From positions 1 through 64,000 of the forward strand of contig JAKSZP010017377.1 of assembly GCA_022478985.1 (NCBI GenBank): a stretch of DNA of 64,000 nucleotides, read 5' to 3'. Below the pieces are notes generated by a model that was not told the DNA's origin, made no database searches, and saw only the letters and a list, made by a program, of their open reading frames with translations. The DNA is from Massospora cicadina. Taxonomy: Eukaryota; Entomophthoromycota; Entomophthoromycetes; Entomophthorales; Entomophthoraceae. Each line of letters begins with the position of its first letter. Within the stretch, counting starts at the first letter, position 1. Shown in pieces: positions 11,928 to 20,764 of this stretch. A program made the translations under genes and the position numbers.

Positions 11928-12468
11928 TTACCCTCTCCTCCTGATGGGGCTCAACCCCCCCTCCAGGGGCTTGCGCAAGGGAAAAGTTTTGGTGTACAGG
12001 GGCCAACATCATTGCAGCAACGGTCAGTTTGGGTTGCGATCCAGCAGCCTGGGGGAAATTCTCGTGGAAGGCTTCAATCAGATCTTGGGCATGCACACAG
12101 TTGCGCGCTGAAACCCAACTGTTCTCTGCAGCGTCAAAGCCCTTCCAGGATACCAGATACTCCAGTCTTCTTTTAATGCGGCGGGAGGCAACTATCTCTT
12201 CCACCTCCCACTCTGGCGCCCCATCCACGAGATAGGCCTCAGAAGTCTCTGGTGGGGGGCCCTCAAATTTTATGAGTTTGCTCTCATGAAACACTGATAA
12301 GATCCAAAATGAAGAGTGAAGATCCAACTGGTTTGAGGCATGGCCTACCTTTCTAAAAAAGCGGTAAGGATCAATCCTCTTAGGTCCTAGCTTCTTGCAT
12401 GGCTTCTTGATAGGGATGTTCTGAGCATCAAGCATCACATGATCTCCTTCCTTGTACAACAGACCCAC
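11737..12468 (-). pseudogene. Integrase C-terminus with GPY/F module and chromodomain (chromovirus B)
   Basis: This 243-residue open block begins at a TTG codon and is a continuation of integrase after a frameshift. KKLGPKRIDPYRFFRKV (residues about 26-42) is the GPY/F motif. WEVEEIVASRRIKRR through LEYLVSWKGFDAAENSWV (about 87-125) is a chromodomain with the aromatic W/Y/F residues that bind methylated histone tails. Chromodomains steer chromovirus integration. The last 63 residues, including HTLDQRWVRAKYAQ, lie inside the 3' LTR and are conserved in other copies. Confidence 0.88.
11928..11943 (-). promoter_or_regulatory. Polypurine tract of chromovirus B
   Basis: On the minus strand AGGAGGAGAGGGTAA directly abuts the 3' LTR. 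This purine run is the usual primer for plus-strand cDNA synthesis in LTR elements. The equivalent AGGAGGAGAGGATAA abuts the 3' LTR of element C/D at 20765-20780. Confidence 0.85.
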
Positions 12469-12501
12469 TTGGCGTTTCCCATCAGCGTTCTCCTTATACG
12501 C

Positions 12502-13206
12502 TTACATTGCCACCTCCAAGCTTATGGAAACCCCCCCGGTGGACCTTCTTGATGGTCTTAGCAAAGTCCACCACCACTTCAACCTTAGACCCACAGCTGG
12601 GCTCCATGTTAAAGGCGGGGTTAAAGCCATGGTTGCGAAAAATTGGGAACAACTGATTGAGGAGTGCAAGGTATTTTTGTAGCTAAACTGGTCCATGGGA
12701 AGGTGAGAAACCCAATCAGAATGGTCTGCAGCGGTGTAACACCGCAGAAACTGTTCCAAGCACTGGTTCACTTGTTCAGTCTTCCCATCTGATTGGGGAT
12801 AATAGGCAGTTGAACGGCAAGGGCGAATCTGAAGAGTCTTACACAACTCTTCCCAAAAAACGGAGGTAAACTGAGGGCCCCAGTCGCTGATGAATTCTTG
12901 GGGAACCCCATGGAGTGAAAACACATGGGTGACGAACAGCCTAGCCATCTCCGCTGCAGTTATAGTGGATTTGCAAGGAATAAAGTGGGCAAACTTCGTG
13001 AACCAGTCCACCACCATCATGATGGCATCATAACCATCCGAGGCTGGTAATTCCACATTGAAATCAACTGAGAGGGAAGTCTAGGGCCCATCAGCCTTTT
13101 GGACTGGTACCAACAACCCCGCTAAAAGTTGACGATTGGGTTTTATCAGGTTGCATACCAGGCATTCCTTACAATACCGCCCCACCTGAGAAGGCAAACC
13201 CATCTA
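12502..13206 (-). pseudogene. Integrase core (chromovirus B)
   Basis: The minus-strand reading contains CKECLVCN just upstream (zinc-binding cysteines), VDWFTKFAHF, HGVPQEFISDWGPQFTS (second catalytic aspartate) and DGKTEQVNQCLEQF (catalytic glutamate). These are the HHCC and D,D-35-E parts of a Ty3/Gypsy integrase. A stop near 13080 and a frameshift near 12580 break it. It joins the H2C2 part (13575-13204) upstream and the chromodomain block downstream. Confidence 0.88.
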
Positions 13207-13575
13207 ATTGTAAGTGCGACGTATCAACTCCAAGGCCTTTGCTTTCCCCATATGACCAATGGTGATTCCATCATGAAGGTCCCAGATGATGTCCAGGCGC
13301 AGTAACCCAGCAGATACCCAAAGGCGCCCCTGAATCCACACCATCTCATCCTTTACATGATAGCCCCTGGATAGATCCTCTTGATTTATAGCGCTCTTTG
13401 TAAGTACCATAGCATATTTTCCTGACAGCGGCTGAGAAAGGACGACCTTTCTAAACATACCATATTCCTCCGCGTTTTCCAGAGCAGCAAGCGCTGGCCC
13501 GTTGGCCAGGGGAGAGGGAAGTTGTAACAGAATTTTACTTGGAGGAACCATAACCTGGGTGTTGTGCACTTCCAT
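13204..13575 (-). pseudogene. Linker and integrase N-terminal (HHCC) region (chromovirus B)
   Basis: This 123-residue open block contains GRLWVSAGLLRLDIIWDLHD and GHMGKAKALELIRRTYN, the usual sequence before the HHCC zinc-binding module of Ty3/Gypsy integrases. The histidines in LHD and GHMG are in place and the cysteines follow at about 13190-13150. A stop at 13206 splits the module. C/D has the same region at about 22150-22330. Confidence 0.8.
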
Positions 13576-13610
13576 CTCCTTGTGCTAAGGTGCTAAAGCA
13601 GGGTTGCGGC

Positions 13611-14069
13611 TCAAAGCATCCGCCAAACCATTATCCTTGCCCTTGGTGAACTCATACGTGAATGCAAATTGGGCAAGAGTTCATGCCAACGGGTCTGCCA
13701 TGGGGTTAGGACATGAGGAGCGTGGTAGTACAGCAAGGCACAGTGGTCTGTACGTACGCAGAATGTTTGATTAGAGCCATGCAAGTGGTGATGCCAATAT
13801 GTCAGCGCCTCCACCACTGCTAGTAACTCCTTGTCGTAAATGGCGTAATTCAACTCTGTCAAAAGCATTTTCCTAAAAAAATATACCACCGGATGCTCTA
13901 CCACATCTTTACCTACTTGTAACAAGGCAGCCGCTATGGCGAAGTTGGAGGCATCAGTATACACACTGAACTCCTTTGAAGGGTCGACATGGCGAAGAAC
14001 AGATGCGGACAACAGGGTGCACTTCACTGCTTGGAAAGCATCCTCCAAAATGGGGGACCACTGAAGCAT
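13611..14069 (-). pseudogene. RNase H domain (chromovirus B)
   Basis: This 152-residue open block reads YTDASNFAIAAALLQVG (first acidic residue), YDKELLAVVEALTYW (glutamate helix) and VRTDHCALLYY (third aspartate), typical of Ty3/Gypsy RNase H. The enzyme removes the RNA strand during cDNA synthesis. FFRKM replaces the more usual FxSRKL. The block overlaps the end of the RT block in another frame, so at least one frameshift separates them. Confidence 0.88.
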
Positions 14070-14692
14070 CTTGGCAACGCTAGCCTTTTATAAGGGAGCG
14101 CCACTTCAGATAGATTGGGAGTGAACTTTTTGAAGAACGTGCACATCCCCAAAAAGCTCCTTAATTCCTTGACTGAGGTGGGGGTAGGCCACTCACGAAT
14201 CGCCTTCTTCTTGTCTGGAGTTATCATGTGTCCTTGGTTAAACACGACGTTGCCCAGAAAATTGACATGGGACTTGAAAAATTCACACTTGCTTATCTTC
14301 AGTGTAAGGCTTACTGCCTTTAACCGCTCCACCACTTGCTGAAGGTGTACTGCATGGGACTCCTGATCAGGGGAAAACACCAGGATATCATCCATGTAAG
14401 CAACCGCGCATTTCCCTAACAAGTCCCCCAAAGCTACATCAATGCGGAGTTGAAAGATAGCAGGGGCATGTTTAAGCTCAAAGGGCATGACCTGAAACTG
14501 GAATATTCATTTTCTGGTGCAGAAGGCGGTTAACCACCCCTGGCCCTTCTTTATCTGAATCTGATTAAACTCGTTGAGGAAATACAGCTTGGAGAAGACC
14601 TTCGCCTTCTCCACAAAGCGCGCAATCTTTGAATTCAAAGGGATGGGATGGAGGTCTGGTACAGTGACAATGTTAAGGTTTTTGTAATCCAC
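14024..14692 (-). pseudogene. Reverse transcriptase (chromovirus B)
   Basis: The minus-strand blocks show MDYKNLNIVTV (the VDYRxLN motif), MPFELKHAPAIFQ (usually MPFGLxNAPATFQ) and AVAYMDDILVFS, which carries the Y-M-D-D catalytic aspartates. FLGNVVF and ELRSFLGMCTFFKKF (thumb and connection) follow. The order and spacing are those of Ty3/Gypsy RT. A stop near 14500 separates the two open blocks, so no complete enzyme can be made. Confidence 0.9.
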
Positions 14693-15252
14693 ACACGGGT
14701 GTAAAGTACCATCAGACTACTTTACAAAGAGAAGGGGGGAGCATACAGGGGAGGTACGCTGAATAATTGCACCTTTGGCCAACTGTTCCTTCACCCAAAC
14801 ATACAACGCCTCTTCCTCCTAGACAGTCAACGGGTAAATGGGGGAAGATATGCGTACCAGATCACCATGAGCTTGAAGCCACAATCAAACTCAGAGTGCT
14901 CAGGGAGTGCATTGGAGGATGCTGCATCAAAAGAGGATGACAAACCCTCCAAACAGGAAGGTAAGGAAAATCCCACGGAGGAGGTTTTCTTCAGCAAAGG
15001 AGCAAGATAAGGAGTGGGGACATTGGGCCAATGAGATAAGGGCCCTGAGCGGTATCCTCCGACAAGGGAACAAATAACAGGTGACTATTTACCAAAGACA
15101 GGGTTAGATTGTTTTCTTTCAAATTAGTCCAGACGTCAAACTTTCTCCATCACTCAACCCCCAAAATAATGGGGAATAAGAGGTGCTTGATAGCTTAGAA
15201 ATGGTCAGACAGAAGATAGGCGCCCACCTGGTAGTCCACCAACCCATGACGT

Positions 15253-15468
15253 TCAGCACAGGATACCTTGAGATTCCCCACCTCTAACCATACCACCTGG
15301 TGAGTAACTCAACTCAAGGTAGTCAGCAAGGTCTTGGTCCATAAAATTGTTAGTGGCACCGGTATCCACTAAAATTGTTGTGGTGAACTTCCCCAAAGAG
15401 GATGTAAGGGTAGCAGTCAAGAGGAAGTATCCAGAGTGGGATTTATTCAACGCAGAAAACGCCCCCAC
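15253..15468 (-). pseudogene. Retropepsin (chromovirus B)
   Basis: ILVDTGATNNFMDQDLADYL carries the D-T-G-A active site of retroviral-type aspartic proteases, preceded by the beta-strand region FLLTATLTS. It is 71 residues long, shorter than a full protease domain, and ends at a stop. The same block in A (774-962) and C/D (32690-32875) shows it belongs to the element. Between it and RT (14692-15253) the frame is broken. Confidence 0.85.
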
Positions 15469-15473
15469 CTCAC

Positions 15474-16163
15474 CTAATGTTCTTCTGGCTTGAGCAAACC
15501 ATAAGGGTAAGTTTGGGAATCATAGAAGGGGGAGGGATAAATGGCCACTCTTACTACTGAGGCCACATACCCCTCCATGCCTTCTGCAGGCGCATAAACA
15601 TTTCCATATTGTAGTCGCAGCTCTTTTTCAACTTCATGAGTGCTGCAAATCATGGAAGAGGTCAAACGGGGATTTTCTAGTGTGATTTCATACACAGGAA
15701 TGGGTTCCCGATATGAGCCATATGAGGGTCAATATGGTTCAGAGGTATATATCAGGGTTTCATTATAAAACGCATTTTTAGATGTGAACGACCCTACCCC
15801 TGGACCTGTGATGGAATGGCCAACGTTATCCAAGGCCTACACCCCAGGTTCCTCTGCGCCAATTCTGCCGGCACTGTATAAATGTGCTGGCGAAGGAAAA
15901 TTTGTTTATCAGAATGGAAATTGATTGGTTTGGCAGAAATTCAGGGAATCACGACTTTCAGATATCAAATCATCCGAATCCACCAGGTACAAACACAAAG
16001 AATGGACACTTTCCAGTTGGAGGCAACCCTAATAACGCTGAGTTGCTCCAACCTTCAGGAAAAAGAGGAAATAGCGGTGTGGCTAATGACAGCTGAAGCC
16101 CAGAGCCAACGCCCACTGATTCCACTTTGGAAAAGTTCCACACAGAAAAAGTTTGTGCAATAA
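15474..16163 (-). pseudogene. Gag-like region (chromovirus B)
   Basis: The reading frame that begins in the LTR continues through the primer site to about 15970 and contains PTGKCPFFVFVPGGFG. A second open block (15695-15474) contains EVEKELRLQYGNVYAPAEG. Position between LTR and protease implies Gag, the particle protein. At about 235 residues from the primer site to the protease it is short for a chromovirus Gag, and no zinc knuckle is seen. Confidence 0.5.
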
Positions 16164-16168
16164 AAAAA

Positions 16169-16182
16169 GGTTGGTCAACTAA
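16169..16182 (-). promoter_or_regulatory. Primer-binding site of chromovirus B (self-priming type)
   Basis: Minus-strand TTAGTTGACCAACC directly follows the 5' LTR. Its AGTTGACCAA pairs with TTGGTCGACT in the LTR (16560-16551) at 10 of 10 positions with one G-U pair, and the pairing extends by one more G-C. It has no TGG start matching a tRNA CCA end. This is the arrangement known from Tf1-type self-priming elements. Confidence 0.7.
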
Positions 16183-17020
16183 CGTTAAGAGAGTGTCTAT
16201 AACTCTCCAGTTACCAGCGTGGCAGTGCCCAGTGCACAAGCCCAATGCCAGAGAACTGGCTGTTGAAATTAAATTATTTATTGACCAGTAGAGGGTGCTG
16301 GAGCAATAATTTTTTAAGCAAAAAAATACTATCAATAACCAGCTAAAAACGACTAGGTGCACGTTGGAAAAAGGGGCAAATGACCCAGGTTGGAGGAGAA
16401 CTGGACGAACCAATGGTGCACGAGGTGATAATTGTATTGTGTTCAACATGGCAAGTTTGATGGAGCGCGAGACTTCCTCAAAGGGGTCCACATACAGGAT
16501 AGTTCAGAATAACATAAAAAATGGTAAAATGGGGTTTTTTTATTTGGGGAGTCGACCAACAAGGATATTGGTCTGGGAAAACCTATTTAATCTTGAACGG
16601 GGAAATAGGGGTTATGCCAAAGTGGGCCCAAGCATCAACTCACCAATAGGGCAACTCTGCCATCTGACTTAGTTGAATAGACTGAGACTGATTTCACTTA
16701 AGTTATTATCTGAAGTTGGATTTGACCTGAGCGTGTTATTTCATAAATGGAACAGGTTTCAAAACCCCATTTCTCAACAAAACAAATTGAACTTTCTGTT
16801 TTTGTTTGGTAGATCGTTTGTTTTAACGCCTGACCCAACGTCAGGGTCTGGGCACTTGGCACCCCACTAGTACCAACCTGGGCATATTTTGCCCGTACCC
16901 AGCGTTGGTCTAAGGTATGCTTCAGGTCTGGGAGGCCCTGTAATTTCACCTTCTGGGCCTCCTGGCGCCCAGCCTTGTCCTTGGGGTCAGTCCCTATTAT
17001 GATGTCATGGGACCATGACA
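16183..17020 (-). repeat. 5' LTR of chromovirus B
   Basis: This 838-bp LTR begins CGTTAAGAGAGTGTC (the first T has changed to C) and ends GGACCATGACA. On the minus strand GATTAAATAGGT (16592-16581) is a TATA-like box about 32 nt before TTGGTCGACT, the predicted RNA 5' end. A minus-strand frame (16491-15970) runs out of the LTR into the internal part without a stop. Small differences from the 3' LTR show some age since insertion. Confidence 0.92.
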
Positions 17021-18300
17021 GTCTACTAAGGCATCATATCCTCTTATTGTATATCATCAGTGACTATATTTCGCAGTTGAGTAAATAGGAGTAATTCCAA
17101 ATGCTACTTTATTAGAGAAAGTTTTCAAACAGAAAATTGGGGTTTAAGTTAGTTAGGAATCTTTGATGAATTCTTTATATTTACTAAATTTAGAATTTTT
17201 CTTACTACTTCTGACCCCACTGATCATTCCACCTAGGGGATTTGAAGTGACACAAAGTTTCAAACTCTTTATAACTAAGTCCTTCTTCTTTTCGCTCTTA
17301 TAACATGGGTAGATATTATAGCTTTCCTCATTATTGCAATCTTAATCTGGAGTCCTACAATCATAAAGCACCCTATCTACTCATCCTTGTTTTTGACTAG
17401 GCGCGTAGCTGCCATGGCTGATAGCAGTTTAGGGTATAAGTTTTTTAATATCTGCGGTAAATGTGTAGGGAAAACCTTAGCAGCATGATAAAGAGTGCAA
17501 GATAAATGTGCATATTCTTCCATCGTTCCCTTTCCTTGGGAAATCAGCAAAGCTTACCATGCTTTGTCTTGGCTCATATTGAAACAAGATCCTTAATCAA
17601 TCAATTAAATCCATATACCTGGATCCTCTATCAGAGTCTCTTGTTTGTTTAAGTAAATCTTAAAACTGGTGTAATGTTTATTCTGTAAATCTATTAACAT
17701 TTGTTACTTAATATCCGCCAATGATACTTTCCTTATAACCATCTTGGTAAGACTTTGAGAAATGAATTAGTCAAAAACCTCGTTGCTTCTTTCTAGAGCC
17801 ATTGCTCTAAGGTGTGGCTGGGCTTAGCTAACTTTATTGGAGTGGCTTTACTGTTAGTGGAACTGACAACTATCCATTCGAATTTTTCAAGGTCCTAGGC
17901 ACCAGCCATAAAGCTGGATAAGGAATTGCACCCGTAATAAACAATAAGAACCGTAACCTTAAGGCTCTTCCACTCTCCCAAATCAGTGTTTTAAGGCAAA
18001 CCTAGTTGAGAGGTGGGTGGCAGTATCCCACCCTGTTTGCTCGACAACTACTAATGCAAATCCCAAGATTATCACTTTTACCAACTCTGATACTATAGAA
18101 AGTATTTGCAGGAAATAAGCCAGTTTTGTACTGATTATAAATTCATATAAGATGGTCTCTGAAGTCAATTAAACACCTTAAGCAGAGGTTGCCAACTGGA
18201 TCTCCCTAGTAATTAAAAATTGATACTGAGATGACCTCAGAAAAAAACTTTTTTCACAAATTCCAAGTAAAGTCTCAAGTTGGATGAAAAAGATAAACTT
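17021..18300 (-). pseudogene. Gag-like remnant of relic M, right of chromovirus B
   Basis: With many stops, the minus strand at about 17640-17400 reads ISQGKGTMEEYAHLSCTLYH and then AAKVFPTHLPQ. This resembles the capsid region of Ty3/Gypsy Gag, in which an EEY-type block precedes a hydrophobic helix. It lies exactly where the upstream part of relic M should continue after removal of element B. The ends are not defined. The open frame 18168-17983 has no recognisable motif. Confidence 0.45.
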
Positions 18301-19473
18301 CTGAAAAAAGAGTCATGGGTAGCGCTGATTCAAAATCAAAAATTTGATAAAGAGATTGAGCTTTCTAAGCTATTCCATTTTCTAAAAATAATCATTCTCA
18401 CCATTAACAGAATATGCCGTTTAAGCCCTTTTGGATTTTGAAAAAAACAATTATTTAATTTTGGACATTGATGCTCTGCTAAGCCCATGAACTCATCTGA
18501 TTAAACTCTAAAACCCAACACCTTGCTAATTGTAGGGCGTTGAATTATTTTTTTCCTTATGTTTATAAAATAAACATTATAAAACCATTTTTAGTTTTAG
18601 TTCTTTTTTCACATACTTATGACCTTAATTCTATATCAAAAAAGTAAGCTATGATAGAATTTTCCTATTGGCTACAGTTTAGAGAGATTCTTAGAGTGAA
18701 CCATAGCCAAAATTTCAAAAGAAAGTGGTTCAACAACACTGCAAACGCCTTTCTTCCACCATCACTTGTAAAGAAAAACTAAAACCTTATTTACCTCTCC
18801 CATGACTCAACTTTCCTTAGTAGGGCGCTGCTGAGTAGTCTTTGCCTTATAATGTGGCTTCTGAGACAAATTTCTCAGTCCAGGTTTCACTTGGCTCATC
18901 TTTTCCCAGCACCATCTAATAAACTGGTAAACATGAACACTAATGAAGAGATTATAAAGAGCATATTGGTGGAATGCTGATTCCAAACTGATAAAAGTAG
19001 GTACAGGACACCTTTTAGACTAATCTAAGATGACTAAAAAGGTTAAGACTCCAAGAAAATAAAAGGACAGTTTTTTCCAGGAGTTGATAAAGGATTTAAG
19101 TAAGTTCAACCATTTAATTGTCTATTGATATAATATAACTCCAGGAAGCACGTTTTTTTGTCTGCATACAACTATTTTGTGGGTGACTTATACCCTGGAC
19201 TATGGTTAAAGCTATGCTAAACTTAACATAGCTCCTTAACCCTATTAGAGGGCATCAAGAGTCCACCAAACTACTGAGTTAAGGGTCTTAGTCCAGTTAA
19301 TAAGATTTCTTCTAAAAATAAATTTTAAATTTACCATAATGCAAAAAGGTCAATGGATGTTAATTTGTTTTGTAATATCTCTATAGAACTCATAATTGGG
19401 GAGAATAATAATTTCAATTAGATTCAGCCTTATAAACAAAGTGAAAATTATAAAAAAATTTCTACTCAAAATT
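18301..19473. other. AT-rich stretch with no recognisable feature
   Basis: No open frame with a known motif, no LTR copy and no tRNA-like sequence was found here on either strand. It may include the decayed 5' LTR of relic M or original target DNA. I cannot decide between these. Confidence 0.4.
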
Positions 19474-19870
19474 ACTTTCTAGAAATTTTTGGAAAACCAG
19501 TTAATTTTCCAAAGCCACCTCACCACATCCGTTTTTTTTTTGTCCTCAGATCCACCATCTGCTGCCCCAGTGTGGGATAGTGGTGCTCCACCTGCTAGCG
19601 CTTACCGCCTGGTAAGCATACATGTTTGGATAGGCTTGTCCAGTCCACCAAATACATCTGGCCAATTTGTCTCTCCAAGAGACTTAGCACTACACCTTGC
19701 GTAAGTCCACCTAATCTTCCCCCACCCCCTAGCCCTACCTTTATCCACTATCCAAATTTGCCTCTACATCAAGTATGAACATCTTTTCCCATATACTAAC
19801 AAAGCGACTATTCAGCTGTCAACGGCCATCTTTGCACCAGCGGGATTTATAGAATTCCACCCTTACAAGT
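19474..19870 (+). mobile_element. Half-LINE copy 1 (ORF1-only LINE derivative), 5' part
   Basis: From about 19507 this matches, in inverted orientation, 39490-39170 of half-LINE copy 2: the blocks GATCCACCATCTGCTGC, the proline-rich region and the CCACCCTTACAAG end all align. The copy is cut at 19870 by chromovirus C/D and resumes at 36076 (GGGTATATTGATATAGG), exactly as copy 2 continues there without a break. The 5' boundary (about 19474) is uncertain. Confidence 0.75.
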
Positions 19871-20764
19871 TGTCAAGAGAGTGTCGGCAACTCTCTCATT
19901 CCCTGAGATGTGGTGCAGGATGCAAACCCACACCGCCAGGGAACTAGCCGTTAATAGAATGGGATTCAGGGCACTGCGCAGGTTGCTGGAGCAAAAGGGA
20001 CCCAAGGCAAGGGTGTACAACACGGTATACAAGATGAGACAAGCAAGAAATACCAAAAATTTGTATGGACCCCAAAGGGAGTCCATAATCAATTGTAAAT
20101 TGGTGCCAGGAGGCTTGAGTGCCTCGATCTGGAGGGGACCAGGGCGGCCCAAAGGTGCACCAGAAACTTTAGTTATTTGAGATAATGTATAATATCCCAC
20201 ATTGTTGGAGACCTCCTTGAAGAGGTCTGCACACAGGTTTGCACATGGAACCATAATAATAAAATTTAAGTTAAAAGAAAGGTATATTGTAAAAAATCAA
20301 ACAATGAGGAACTTTGGTCATGAGTGAAAATATTTAGACAACCTTGGTGTTATCCTGGGTCGTCAGAAGTGGTCCCAAGCCAGGTGCACCAATAGGTGCA
20401 TGATCCATCTGAAAGGGTAGCAAACTTTAAAACTGACCTCACTTGAGTAATCAATTTAAGTTGTGCCTGACCTGAGATTGTAATTTCTTAAAAAGAATGG
20501 ATTTTGAACCCCCATTCCACAATTAACCAGATTGTCCCATCTTCGTTCATTGAATAGCTCATCCATTTTAACGCCTGAGCCAAAACAAGGGGCTGGCCGT
20601 TTGTCAACTCACTTGGTACAACATGGGCATATTTAGCTTGTACCCAGCGTTGGTCCAAGGTGTGCTTGAGGTCAGGAAGGCCCTGAAGTTTAACCTTATG
20701 GACCTCCTGCCACCCAGACTTATCCTTGGGTTGGTTCCTATTATCATGTCATGTAAACATGACA
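19871..20764 (-). repeat. 3' LTR of chromovirus C/D
   Basis: This 894-bp LTR starts TGTCAAGAGAGTGTCGG and ends AACATGACA, followed by the polypurine tract at 20765-20780. It is homologous to 35181-36075 throughout. A minus-strand frame opening with ATG at 20254 (MVPCANLCADLFKEVSNNV) spans much of it and matches the LTR frames of A, B and D. The opposite side carries the Pol C-terminal tail (20604-20764). Confidence 0.92.

Larger units (their letters stand above)
11097..17020 (-). mobile_element. Chromovirus B, full-length Tf1/sushi-type Ty3/Gypsy element
   Basis: This element of 5,924 bp has two LTRs, a primer site, a polypurine tract and all pol domains through a C-terminal chromodomain. 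It is flanked by CTCTA (11092-11096) and GTCTA (17021-17025), a 5-bp duplication with one mismatch. The minus-strand order is LTR-initiated N-terminal protein, Gag-like region, protease, RT, RNase H, integrase, chromodomain. Coding blocks sit in several frames with stops, so it is inactive. It interrupts relic M. Confidence 0.93.
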
